Assembly (NCBI RefSeq): GCF_009870125.1
Contig: NC_046681.1
Span: 13,157,001 to 13,221,000, forward strand
Source of the DNA: Drosophila pseudoobscura
Lineage: Eukaryota > Arthropoda > Insecta > Diptera > Drosophilidae
DNA length: 64,000 nucleotides
Direction: 5' to 3'
The notes under the pieces are model-generated. The model searched no databases, was not told where the DNA came from, and was given only the letters and a program-made list of their open reading frames with translations. Positions 32,049 through 44,147 of the stretch are shown piece by piece. Within the stretch, counting starts at the first letter, position 1. Each line of letters opens with the position of its first letter. A program made the translations under genes and the position numbers.

Positions 32049-33519
32049 ATGTCAGCTCCACTCGCCAGAAACTGGCCCTATATATGGCAACAGCTGAACG
32101 CCCTGCTTCATAACACCTCGCCGGTGATAACGCTCATCTGTGTGGTGACGACGTTCGGCTACCTGCTCTCCTTCTCGGACCAGGCAATCCTTCTCTTGAG
32201 CGTCACACCGGGATATATATTACCCAATGGAAAGTTCTGGATATGGACTGCATTCACTTTCTGCTTCATCGAGCTGCACTGGTGGGAGGTGGCGGTTGAT
32301 GTCGTCACTGTCGGGCTGTGTGGCAAGATGCTCGAGCCGCTTTGGGGCCAACTAGAGATGTTCAAGTTCTTCGCCCTCAGCAATTTCGGCGTCTCGCTGC
32401 TGACCACTATCTACTATTTATTCTACTATATGGTGACCAAGAATCCAACCATTCTATTCGATGTGCATATACATGGCCTGGCCGGGTATGTGGCTGGAAT
32501 TTGTGTGGCCGTGAGGCAAATAATGCCCGATCATTTGATCTTCAAGACCCGCTATGGACGTCTGACCAATAGGTGAGTGATCACATGATGATTGAATGCT
32601 GATTGATTCTCTTGTTGTTTATATATCTCGTAAAGGAACGTTCCTCTTACCGTGCTCATAATGGCAATTATTTCATGGGCTATCGGTCTACTGGATGGCA
32701 CATATCCGGCCATGTTTGCCTCGGGCTCTCTGGTCTCCTGGATCTACTTGCGTTTTTATCAGCATCATCCGAATGGGCGTGGCGACAGCTCTGAAAGCTT
32801 CACATTTGTTAGCTTCTTTCCGAACGTTTCGCAGCCGTTTATCAGCGTTTTGGTTAATCCCATTTACAACTGCTGTTTGCGGGCAGGCGTGGTCAAAACG
32901 CCCACGCCATTGCGCACGATATCAACGGCCAGTCTGACGTCGATCTCAGTGCAAATGCCCGGTGCGGATCCGCATGATATTGAGCGCAGGCGGTAAGTGA
33001 AACGACGATGCCGATAACTTAAACTGTTCTAAATATTGTTTCGCTTCCAGACAAATTGCTTTGAAGGCTTTGAGTGAACGCTTGAAGGCCACCGATTCCA
33101 CGCGGCATTCCCAGCTGCCCAAGTCCTATCCCCAGCAGCCGCAGCTGCAGCATCACCAACACCAACAGCATCAGCATCACCAGCAGCAGAAGCATCACAG
33201 CCACGGAGCTGGACACAGTCACAGCCATGGGGCTGGACACAGTCATAGTCATAGTGGTGGTGGTCATAGTCATGGCCCTGGGCCGGCTCAGACACCGCAG
33301 CCCGACTTCCTTAAGCCCGCCAGCAATTCCGCGCAGATGCCCATCACAACGTCGCGGGCCGAGCCGCGTATGATAAGTACCATGAGTACCATTGCAATAC
33401 CAATGCCGGCTCCGCCACTGAAAGATGGCACCGGTGCGGCGGCTGGAACGGATCCTCAAGATGGTGGAGCCACGCTAATTAACTTGGACGACGTTCCGAC
33501 GACGTCATCATCGGCTTAG
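32049..33519 (+). CDS. CG9536: TMEM115-like Golgi membrane protein with His-rich tail
   Basis: Rhomboid-like pseudoprotease of the TMEM115/DUF1751 family, a Golgi protein linked to retrograde traffic. Exons 32049-32572, 32636-32992 and 33051-33519 give 449 residues. The N-terminal ~250 residues hold hydrophobic segments (VITLICVVTTFGYLLSF, FWIWTAFTFCFIELHWW, FFALSNFGVSLLTTIYYLFY, MAIISWAIGLLDGTYPAMFA) with the conserved W-T-F-T and EP(L)WG motifs; no rhomboid Ser-His dyad is seen. The C-terminal cytosolic tail has 17 His in about 41 residues (about 328-369; HSHSHGAG repeats), unlike vertebrate TMEM115. The tail ends LINLDDVPTTSSSA. Motif 1 promoter upstream. Confidence 0.92.
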
Positions 33520-34284
33520 ACAGTGTTTCGTGTTGAACATAAATGAATTTTTTTGATATTTAAAAGAATGATCTAATTAATGATTTACGCCCATGTTTTG
33601 TATGATTCTGCATCAAGTACGTACCTCCCTTCGCCCCTCTTGTAATTACCGCTCGTTCGTGAAATTGTAGAGTCCTTTAGATTAACGCTTGCTTGCTGCG
33701 CACACCGCGGTCCGTGCTCCTAAGAACCGTGAAATATGAGAGAGAAAACCTTCCAGGAAATTTGAGAATAACTAGAGCCTATATATAGATGCATACTTTC
33801 TGTTGTAGTTCTTACATGTAATTGAAAATGATGCTTTATTTAGTTCATAATTGTAAATATATTTAAAAAAAACCAAAAACCCAATTAGAGTTTTTGTTTT
33901 TAAACGCCCCAATAATTCTATAAATTAGAGTAATCCAAGAAAGTTAAATTAGCTAATTTTAGCAATAGCAAAATTTAGTTCATTTAATTTTAAAATTCGG
34001 TTTTACAAAACAGCAGTGCTGCAAGATAGTCCTGGGGGTCCCGGCTTAAACTATTAGTAGTAATATTAAACCGATAAAAAGCAAGACATATGATTTCCGA
34101 TCATGGGCGGAGTACGATTAGCCCATTGTCGACCAATGGATATTGAACAACACTCCACAAAATGATGAAACTTTGAGAGCTTTAGCCCAGCTCAGGTGAA
34201 AGATATCGTAAAAGCTTTGATTGTAAAGAAAGAGGCAGTATGGATCTACAAGAACAATTTAAAAACGGTTTAAATTTGTTCACT
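33520..34284. other. Intergenic, 3' of TMEM115 gene
   Basis: AT-rich sequence with the likely 3' UTR of the TMEM115-like gene. No gene or clear repeat seen up to the promoter-bearing repeat. Confidence 0.5.
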
Positions 34285-34420
34285 TGTTTAAATAGAGGGG
34301 GGCTAAGTGGGCTGAGTTTGTATTTCATCGGTATATTTACGGTATATTTTGGAAATGAGACGGTACATTTCCGAGGGTCAGACCGTATATTTAATCAATA
34401 AGTGCGCGGGTCACACTGCT
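34285..34420 (+). repeat. Promoter-bearing repeat copy upstream of mmy
   Basis: Short copy: CTAAGTGGGC, then motif-6 boxes (CGGTATATTTACGGTATATTTT), AATGAGACGGTA, GAGGGTCAGACCGTATAT and motif 1 GGTCACACTG at 34409-34418. The DRE position is degenerate (AATCAATA). It points to the distal mmy exon, whose ATG is at 34671, so it probably acts as, or overlaps, that exon's promoter. Confidence 0.65.
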
Positions 34421-34670
34421 TCGGGCCTCCAAGTCGTGTTATTCCAAAAATTTTATTTTTAAGTTAATTTAAAGAGGGCCTGGTGTCACATTAGGTTTTA
34501 AATTAGTGAATTTGCGGATAAGTACATGTCCCACAAAATTATGGCATAGCGAAACCCAGTGAAAGCAACGGCATAGCAAGATATTGGCATAGGGCAGTGC
34601 AAGTGCAAGTGCAAGCTCCACCACAATATAGGGTGTTGTTTTCTTCTGTGTCAAGTGCCTCCCTTCATAA

Positions 34671-37600
34671 ATGGGTCGCCACAATTACAATTTGCTGCAG
34701 CACCAGCACACTAATGTGCGGCGCCATCGCAATGGTGAGTATATAAAAAGTGGAGAATATATTGATAATGATAAAACGAAACGGCAAGGCCTATCGTCCG
34801 CGATAAGAGTCCGCAGCGGAAAACAAATTGTGTGCTATCGCCGTTTCTTTCCGTTTTTTGTTTTTGCTTTGGGGGCCTGTGTATGTGGGGGATTTTGCTG
34901 TTTTTTATGGCTACGTGTGTATTTCTGCAGCAGCTGAGCTGCTGAGCAGTCCAAAGTAGATTTCATGACAGGTCAGGCATTCCGAGAGAACGGTGGCTAA
35001 TACATGCTCCGCCTCGCCTTGTGTTTAATATACCATGAATCACCATAGCTCTCTCGCTTCGTGGCAAAAACAAAAACCAAACAAACCGGCCAACGAAACG
35101 AGCAGATCAGAGTCACCGTCGAGTGGCTCGTATAAAATTTGTGGTCAATTCTTGGCTTATTTAAATGCCATATCCATAACCTTTCCAATAACTTACGGCC
35201 TAACCCATTCAACTAGTTTCTGTAAGCCTCCAGTGGGAACTTGTTTATCAGGAACTGGCCAGCCCGCCTGCCCTTAAGTGTTTCCTTGTTGCCAATCGAG
35301 GTGGTATCTGGCGCCCAGGGGCACCTCTTACTTTCACTTGAGCCACTGTTCGTTCAGGGCCGTTTGGTTTTGCATTTGCAACACCACTCTGGAGGGAGGG
35401 AGGGAGGTTTGTGCAAATTTTGCCCCGCAGCCAGACGATTGCAGTAGTAGTGCCCAAAAACCATAACGAGGCCATCGGAGAATGGGCTGTGGAATGCCCT
35501 AGAAGAAGATTTACTTGTGAGAAGGAATATCCCGAAAAGATTGGGATTGCATCATTTCTCACTCCCATAGTTTTACAGGGTACCATTACCCATTACCCAT
35601 GGCATAGCCATGTTAATAACGCGCCTGCAAATACGTCAAAACAGAGACACAAACACTCGCACATTCCACAAACCAAGACACATGCGCGCCTGCCATTCAA
35701 AGACAGCGACAAAGACAGAGAGACAACGAGACACAGACGGAAGGCCGAGGCATTGAGGCAGCTCCACTTTGAACAAGAAAAACCACAGAGGGCGATCGCT
35801 TGGCTCTCAGTTGCGCTTTGGCTTCCACGTATAACGGTTCGCGAAGGCGCTCTGAAGCCCGAAAAAAAACCACCCATACCAGATTGAAACGAAACGAAAC
35901 GTTTTCTGGCTCTGGCTCTGCTCTTTTTTATCGCACTCTCTCGTCATATTATCACTCCACTCACTCACGGAACACGGGGGGAGAGACAACAGTTGGACAG
36001 AAAAGTACATGAACCAGCCAGCCCACTTCTCCACCCGACTACTACTCCATTAGCTAAATCAACATCCACTAACTGCTCCCCATCTACCCCGATCTCTGTT
36101 CCCCCAGCCAGCGTTGGTGGCACCACAAAATCCACACCAGTAATACCCACACCAACCATGACGGACTACCAGTCGCTGAGGATGCGACTCGACCCGGTGC
36201 ACCAGGAGCATCTGCTGAAGTTTTGGGACGAGCTGACACCTGACAAACGCGCCGATTTGGTGCGGGACATCGAGGAACTGAATCTGGATGAGATCAAAAA
36301 GTATTTCGATCGGGCCACCGTCTCGATGAACGAGAATGGTATTAAGTTGGACGATCGCCTTCAGCCCATACCCGAGGGCAAGGTGATATCCATTGCACGG
36401 ACCCCTGAGGATAAGCTGGCCTCCTATCGGGATGAGGGACTGCGTCAGATCAGCAACGGACATGTCGCTGTGCTGCTTATGGCGGGCGGACAAGGTAAGT
36501 GAAGGTCACACAATCCGAAAGGGGGCGCTAGGGGGGGAAAAGCCAAACAGACCCAACGAACCCAACAAACACTTGTGTTTAATTAGCACAAATGATTAGC
36601 CAAAGGTGTTTTTTCTTGGCTTGGAATGATAATATAAACACTAATGTTTGTATTTATATCAGTCCTTTGGGCTTTGTCGATTATATGGATTATCTGCCTA
36701 GTGAATTATCTTAAAAAAGCGGGAATCATGGCAGTTCTAATGAAAGAAAATTCAGATTTGTGATTACTGCCTCGGAAACATTAAATAGTGGATATTTTCG
36801 TGTACATTTTTTTTTTTAATTTTATTTGAAATTCCACCAAAACTTTTGCATCTCAAGGGCAGCAGCAGCGATGACTAACCTTTTCTCTATGTTAAGAGAA
36901 ATTTGCTCTGTTCTATTTGTTTCCATCTGATATGAGATGTTTTTAATCAGACAGACCACCATACCTCCCACCCACACACCACTCCACTCACATTTCTGCC
37001 TTGATGTGCAATAAACAAAAAGTAAACTCAAATAAAGAGAATAACCAACAACTTCCAACATTAGTCCAGAGCAGCAGCAACAGCAGCACTGTCAGTGCGG
37101 GATATGTCTGTGTGGTGGTGTGAAAAAACTAATTAACTTGATATAAAAATCGAGCCACAGCACAGCGCGGAATACAGAATACAGACATAGAGGGACGCAC
37201 GCGGTTCGTTCAATCTCAATCAGCTGCCCACTCAAGCAGCTGCATGATTGTTGCTGGCTTTTGTTGCAATTGTAATTCCATGTGCAAGACACAACCGCAC
37301 GCCTCCTGCAACAAAATGTAAGCCATTCTTATGGCCAGTCACTGCCTTTCTTTTTTTTTGTAGTAGTACCCTAGAGGAGAAGGGTATGTGAAACAGCCAG
37401 AAGGAACAACCATAATCGAATTTCGAAAGTCACTAAGAGCTATAGCTGCTAAAATGTATATACCATATTCAATGCATTCTGCAATCATTTTCTCCCCTTT
37501 ATAGAGTGACCTTTGAGGGATTAGTTCAACCACAAGATCGTGTCCACTCAATAAAAAACAGATGAATCTGTGTACTGGGTATTCCTTAAGTCTGGGCCGC

Positions 37601-39405
37601 ATCGTTCTTATTCGTTTTACTTTGCTCTGGCTCGGGCACTTCTGTTCCAAGCGCCATATTGAAATGTTAGCGGCATTTGACATTTCCTTTCCCGTTTTGT
37701 GTGTGTGCGAGGGAGTGAACCGAGGCCCAAAGCAAGCAGCAGAAAGCCCAGCAAAGAGGTGCAGTCGAATCACGTAATTGACTTGAAAGAAATCAAACAG
37801 AGATAAAAGCCTGGTCGGGGCAGCGTCAGTGGAAGGGGATGGGGCGTTGTACCTTATATTTGTAGTATTTATTGCACGTAGACAACGCTCAACGGTACTG
37901 CTCGTACGAGTAGGAATAATGCTGCCATTCCCTGGCTAGAACCCGGGCTCTGGCTGGTATGGACTCCCCAGAGGAGTCCATGGCGGAGTATGTATGGTTC
38001 GCCAACCGATAAATTGCTTATATCAACTGATAATTAAAAACCGGTAGTGCGGCTGACCTTCTGTGGAGCCGCTTAAATGTTAAAATGGGTGTACAAATGT
38101 GGCTCGAGTGTGACTGTGATGTTGGGACAAAAGACAAAGCGTAAAGCCCAAAAAACCGAAACATGTTTTTAAGGCCAACAGGGTAGGAAATCGAATATGT
38201 TGCACTTCTTGTTATTGGATGATGGATCAGGCAGGCTTCCTCGTATGTCTAGAGTTTCCCTTTCTAATAACCTGCCCCTACTCTTTGCAGGCACACGACT
38301 TGGCTTCGATCATCCCAAGGGAATGTACGATGTTGGACTGCAGTCGAGAAAATCTCTGTTCCGCATCCAGGCCGAACGCATTCTGAAGCTGCAGGAGCTG
38401 GCCCAGGAGGCGAACGGAAAGCTTGGACAGATTATCTGGTATATCATGACGTCGGAGCACACAGTCCAACCGACGTACGACTACTTTGTGGCCAACAACT
38501 TCTTCGGATTGAAGCCGGAGAATGTGTTGCTCTTCGAGCAGGGCTCACTTCCATGCTTCGAATACGATGGACGCATCATTCTGGACGAGAAGCATCGAGT
38601 GGCACGTGCCCCGGACGGAAACGGAGGCATCTTCAGGGCCATGAAGCGCCAGGGCATACTGGAGGACATGCAGAAGCGCGGAGTGCTCTACTTGCATGCC
38701 CATAGTGTGGACAATATACTGATCAGGGTGGCCGATCCCGTCTTCATTGGCTTCTGTGTGCAGGAGAAGGCCGATTGCGCTGCCAAGGTGGTGGAGAAGG
38801 CAGCCCCCAATGAGCCCGTGGGCGTGGTGGCCATTGTCGACGGCAAGTACCAGGTGGTCGAGTACAGTGAGATCTCCGCCAAGACAGCGGAGATGCGCAA
38901 CTCAGACGGAAGGCTGACCTTCAGTGCTGGGAATATTTGCAATCACTTCTTCAGCTCGAGCTTCCTGCAGGATATCGGCAACAAATTCGAGCAAGAGCTG
39001 AAGCTGCACGTGGCCAAAAAGAAGATCCCCTTTGTGGACAATGCCGGGAAGCGCCTGACCCCGGACAAGCCCAATGGCATAAAGATCGAAAAGTTTGTGT
39101 TCGATGTGTTCGGATTTGCCCAAAAGTTTGTGGCCATGGAAGTGCCGCGTGACGAAGAGTTTAGCGCTCTGAAGAATGCCGATGTGGCCGGCAAGGACTG
39201 CCCCAGCACGGCCCGGTCCGACCTGCACCGGCTGCACAAGAAGTACATTGAAAACGCCGGCGGCATTGTGCACGGTGACATCTGTGAGATCTCGCCGTTC
39301 GTCACGTACGCCGGGGAGAATCTCGTCTCGCAGGTCGAGGGCAAATCGTTCACCAGTCCCGTTTATCTGAGGGACACACGCGATCCTCTGCACGGACATC
39401 TTTGA
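34671..39405 (+). CDS. mmy: UDP-N-acetylglucosamine pyrophosphorylase
   Basis: Makes UDP-GlcNAc from UTP and GlcNAc-1-P in the cytosol, feeding chitin, N-glycan and GPI synthesis; mummy mutants have cuticle and tracheal defects. Main form: ATG at 36158, exons 36158-36494 and 38291-39405, 483 residues. The nucleotide loop [21 protein letters not shown] spans the splice (about 106-126); further blocks are NGGIFRAM and the uridine-binding region around [19 protein letters not shown] distal exon 34671-34734 (21 codons plus one base) splices in phase to an acceptor at 36107, adding 38 N-terminal residues (about 521 in total). The distal start lies downstream of the promoter-bearing repeat, so two promoters are likely. 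The 1.8-kb intron 36495-38290 and the 5' region 34735-36107 hold no other gene. Confidence 0.95.
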
Positions 39406-40119
39406 CTGCGCAGCATCGCTATATAGACTGAGGATGATAGATTTTCGTTCTTTTTTTCGTTTCAATCTGAATGTTGCGTTCCATCAATCAGATAGAGCAG
39501 CAACGGAAATTCCATAAAATTTCAGTACTTAAAGGAAACTTGTAAAATTTTGTTGCTTAATTTTTCTGTTGTTTTTTTCGTTTTTCGGTAAAAATTGTGC
39601 AATCGTAATGTGAATATATACAATACACATATAATGGTATGAATATTTTAATATGTTGTAAAATAAACACTGATAAGTACGGCAAAACAATGATACGTTT
39701 TTAAATTCTCTGGAAATCAATCGAGATAGGAATTGTAAACGGAACGGAACTACACTCTACACCGACCGCATGTATATGTATATGTGTGCACAAGTGTCTT
39801 TAACTATTTACAACGCTGTTACATTGTTTATTTGATCATAGAGTAAATAAATATTGCACTTGACAATTGCCATCCATAATTTTTATCAGCCTTGGAAAAG
39901 AATGTATAGGGGAGGCATCAATTGTAAAGTAAGTTTATTTCTGACAAATTATAAAACCCTTTCAAAGGTTATTGCAAATTTAATGCGATTTTTGTATTAA
40001 ACAAAATAACGGCCATTAACCAATTGTTCCAATAGTTTCAGCAAAACAGTCACACCTTCTGCAGTACGGTCACACTTAATGATGGTGGCAGCCGATTGGC
40101 AAGAAATCGAAAAGACATC
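39406..40119. other. mmy 3' region
   Basis: 3' UTR of mmy with AATAAA at 39661 and 39845. Motif-1-like GGTCACACTT at 40068-40077 precedes the repeats. No gene seen. Confidence 0.55.
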
Positions 40120-40635
40120 AACTATTAACCAGTGCTGGTAATTGAAAAGTTAAAACTACTTCGCTAAAACCCTTTTTTCTCAAAATGCAATAAAAGCAAT
40201 TATTTAAAGCAAGCCAGTCAAATAGAAAATTGATTCATTAATCGGATAAAATTAAGTGGGCAGAACTAAGAGTTTTAGTTAGGCAGAATTATTCAACGGA
40301 ATAAAGAAATTGAGCAATTGGAACGATTTTTCTCTTATGTTTTATTACGTTTAATTTTTTTGACCTTTTTCGCCAAAACCTTTTTTACGCATAATGCAAT
40401 AAAAGCAAGTGGTTAAAATAAGCCAGTAAAGTGGAAAATTGATTCATAAATCGTAGAAAATTATGTGGGCATGGCAAAATGTTTTTTCTAGCTAATAATA
40501 TTCGACGGAATATTAAAAACGAGGAATATGTAAAATATAACTTGAATTCGTCAGTATATTTACGGTATATTTTTAAAATGAGACGTATTTCTGAGGGTCG
40601 GACCGTATATCTTATCGATAAGGTCACACTGGACT
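40120..40635 (+). repeat. Tandem promoter-bearing repeat at the HemK promoter
   Basis: Two units in tandem: 40155-40330 and 40372-40635. Both contain CTAAAACC/CCAAAACC, AATGCAATAAAAGCAA, ATTGATTCAT(T/A)AATCG, AATTA(A/T)GTGGGCA and ATTC(A/G)ACGGAATA. The second continues into CAGTATATTTACGGTATATTTT, GAGGGTCGGACCGTATAT, TATCGATA (40613-40620) and GGTCACACTG (40622-40631). It is the best-preserved example of the family in the window and ends 58 bases before the HemK ATG. Confidence 0.78.
40555..40631 (+). promoter_or_regulatory. HemK promoter: motif 6, DRE, motif 1
   Basis: Ordered motif 6 (40555-40575), DRE TATCGATA (40613-40620) and motif 1 GGTCACACTG (40622-40631), directly upstream of the ATG at 40690. 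All elements lie within the repeat. Confidence 0.72.
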
Positions 40636-40689
40636 GCAGTGCAGTCAAAATTTGTTGATAAAATAGAAATTAGATAATAAGGCTAAATT

Positions 40690-41828
40690 ATGTTTAAATA
40701 CTTGACACGGTCAGTGCGCCTGACCTCGCGGGCACTCACGCATTATAATTATGCCACCAGCAGCAGCAGCAGCAGCAGCGGAAGTGGAAAAAATTCCACT
40801 GGCGGACAATTGGTTGCCGTAACCAAGGCTATGGAGGGATGGTCGCAGAAGCTGCAGGACGCTGGCGTCTCAGACACCGAATTCAATTTGAAATGTATTG
40901 TGTCGCATGTGCTGAAGCGTAAATTTGTAAAGTATCAGTCAGAAAATAGCATTCAAGACACATTGGATGGCCACAACTAACCTCACTTATCCCCGCCTTG
41001 ACAGAACACTGTTCCCGACAACTTTTCCCAGCTGCACTTCGATCAGAAACAACTGGCAGACTTTGAGCGCTTCCTGGAGGCTCGCTGTGCCCGTATGCCG
41101 CTGCAGCACATCATCGGCGAATGGGATTTCTTAGACATTACCTTAAAGACAGCGCCCACTGTGTTCATTCCACGCCCCGAGACGGAGGAGTTTGTGAGTC
41201 TGGTCATTGAGAACTACAAAGATGTGAAGCATGTGAATATGCTGGAAGTGGGCTGTGGGTCGGGCGCCATGTCACTGTCCATGCTGCATGCACTACCGCG
41301 GGTTGAGGCCACGGCTATTGAGCGGAGTAAGGCGGCCACTGTTTTGGCTGCGGAGAATGCCAAGTTGTTGGGTCTTCAGGACCGTTTCCAGGTGCACAAT
41401 CACACCATGGAGGAGGACCAGTACATGCCAGAGCCACTGAAGGACAAGAAGTACGATTTGATCATATCGAATCCGCCCTACGTGAAGACGGAGGAGTTTC
41501 AGTTTCTCCACCCCGAAGTGGTTGTGTGAGTTCAAGCCTCAGCTTAATGATGATTATATAACGCTATAGCTTTCATTCTCTTGTTAGGTATGAGAACCTC
41601 AATGCCTTGGATGGCGGCTCGGATGGTTTGAGAGTGGCTCGCCTGGTCTTTGATCTGGCCTGCCGGCATTTGCATTCCGGGGGCAAACTCTGGCTGGAGC
41701 TGGGCAACGAGCATCCACCGCTGGTTAAAACGATAATGCATCTCAAGTACGAGGGTCGCCTCAACTTTGTGGGCAGTTATTACGATCAGTACAAGCGCGA
41801 GAGATTTGTCCAAATTGAGAAGGTCTAG
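40690..41828 (+). CDS. CG9531: HemK/PrmC-type glutamine methyltransferase
   Basis: Class I SAM-dependent methyltransferase, probably the mitochondrial release-factor GGQ N5-glutamine methylase (HEMK1 type). Exons 40690-40926, 41005-41525 and 41588-41828 give 332 residues. The first donor was placed at TTT/GTAAAG because it joins in phase to NTVPDNFSQLHFDQKQ; read-through past it hits a stop. Landmarks: basic N-terminus with Arg and no acids, suggesting mitochondrial import; poly-Ser run at about 25-31; PLQHIIGEWDF; FIPRPETEEFV; SAM motif I LEVGCGSGAMS at about 159; catalytic NPPY at 235-238; and ALDGGSDGL. The CG number is from memory of synteny. Confidence 0.92.
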
Positions 41829-44147
41829 ATCTAGTCTGGACACTGCATAGAACACGGCTTGGCATTTGCTAGTGACCTATTTATGACATAATTAATGCAA
41901 TTACAATTTAGTCTATGCCTAAGCATTTAGCTGTGATTTGAACCACAACCTCACACAACCTGCAACCTGCCCAGAGGCTCATATATAGTATATTTATATA
42001 TATTCAATATATATTATATATATTGCACCTTAATCCTTCAACGATCTTTTCAAATATACCCCAACATAAGCTGGCAACGCATGTAGCTTTAAGCACAAGT
42101 GAAGCGAGAGAAAGCTTTTTTTTGTGGGGACGGACAGGCGGGACGCAGCAACAAGTGTTTTTGAAGCCCCACGGTGGCGTGGCGGCGGCTCTGTTCAGTA
42201 GAGAATCGAAGCTCGCCGCGCTCGAAGCGGATCTGCTGGAGTCGTTGAACGCGGATCTATATTACAGTCGACGCCGTGTCGTCTCCGTTGGCGTTGCCGT
42301 CGCCGTGGCTATTCAATTCAATTGACGATCCGAGAGCTGCGATCTGCGGATCTGTGTGGTGTGGTGTGTTGTGTTGTGCTGTGCGTTTTTTCTTAATTTC
42401 AAGTATATCTGTTATTGCTAATAAATTATAATTAACGAATGAGCAAAATTATAATTAAAGGCTGAATTTCAGCAAAAATCACAATAAGCGGTTAAGCGAA
42501 GAAGTCGCGAATCAAATAAAATAAAAACAAAAAAACACGTTAGACAAGAAATCGGTTTTTCAAAAAAAACACAAAAACCAATATATACTGCACGCATTCA
42601 GAGCCGTACTCGTACTCGCATGTACTGCCAAACCAAACTTCATGTTGAAGGCGGTTTGGATTTTGCGGATTGGATTGTATTGGAAACTTTTGGAAACCGT
42701 TTACATTGAAATCGTGACCATTTATTTAATGCGTTTTTGTCTTGTTTGATCGACTGCAATTTGTGTGTCAATGAGCGAGTGTCACACCGTGTGTGTGTGT
42801 GTGAGAGTGTGTCTACTGTGCGTGTGCGTGCGTAAACCATGAAATGTTTAATAATTGAAAACCAAAATCAAGTTTAGAGTTTCGTTTTCGTTTTGCGATT
42901 CTTTGGCGGGACTGGTTTACGTGTGTAATATTTCGCACACTTTCAATATTTATTGTCGCTGGCGGCTGTGCTCCCCTTTTTGATAATTGCGAAAAACAAA
43001 CTGAATAAACAAGAGATTCAACAACGATTTTTCTGCTCTCAGCGGCTATGCAAATAGGAATAACCACAATACGATAATGACAACAGAGACCCACAGGCAG
43101 AGAGAGAGAGAGAGGGCGGGAGAGATACAGATGCACACACAGATAGTACTACCACCACCACTAAAAGCTCATCTGGCGGTGTAGTGTTTTCCATGCCTCT
43201 TCCTCCTTTCAGCCGTAGCATAATATTAGCAGAGCGAAAGTTTTGCAGAGTCGTGCGCCGGTTTATGTTAACAAGTGTTTGGTGTATGGATCCCCGTTCC
43301 GCGATCCCCACTCCCCGATCCATGATCCGCGATCCCTACAGCTGCACTGTGTGTCAAGGCAGTGTGAAAAATATCTAAAAACCCATTTAGCTTAGACGTT
43401 TAAATCCCCCAGAGCTCACATGGCTCAGGGTCCCCGTTCCATTTGCATATACTACGAAAAGCCAAAGAAAAGCGTCTAAAATCAAGATAATTCTTATCTA
43501 ATTTTGATGGCCTTTCCATACAAATACGGGGCTGGGAAACATTGAAAGTTAGATTTATTGCTTTTTACGCTTTTTGTAATACGTTTATTTAGTCAAACAT
43601 TAAAGTTGTCCCGCGGGGATTCACCGATTGATGTATTCTCTGGTCATTTTTTTTTGTGGTTTTGAACGCTTCACTTTGCTTAATTTGCTTAATCTGTGCT
43701 TAAACAATGGGGCGGGGAAAAAGCAGGCAGGTAACACTTTCCCACACACATTTTAATCGTCGTTCGCTTTCCAACCAACCACTGTATCAGATGCTAAAAA
43801 ATTTGACAACTACGCGCTTCGCATGCCTAAGGAGGAGCGGAGCTGTTGCATAAATGAAAGTTTGGGGATAATACCAGTGGAAAGCACACACACGGAGAGA
43901 ACGAGAGAGAGAGAGAGAGGATTGGAGTCCACTCACGTTGCGGCCGGCCATCGATGAGGCGGATACAAAGTCTATGTCACAACAGCAGCCGCGGCAGCAG
44001 AAGCAGCAGAAAATAATTTAAATGCTACGGCAGCAATTGAAGAGGCAACAATTAACAAAGACAACTGCAACGGCAGCATACTGGTAGGAAAACAAAGAGA
44101 AGATACAAAAGTATCTGTAGATTTCGATTCCGTGCTCCTGCAACAGA
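41829..44147. other. Pirh2 upstream / 5' UTR region
   Basis: Contains AT-rich TATATA tracts (41975-42020), CT/GT microsatellites (42785-42820), GA runs (43100-43120 and 43895-43920) and CAG-rich DNA before the Pirh2 ATG. Long 5' UTR of Pirh2 is likely. A frame open from 43958 to 44185 in another register is noted under findings. No gene supported. Confidence 0.5.

Noticed and set aside
38197-38290. N-terminal extension of mmy exon 2 from an intronic ATG
   Set aside because: Lies before a good acceptor, and would replace the first half of the essential GGQGTRLG loop.
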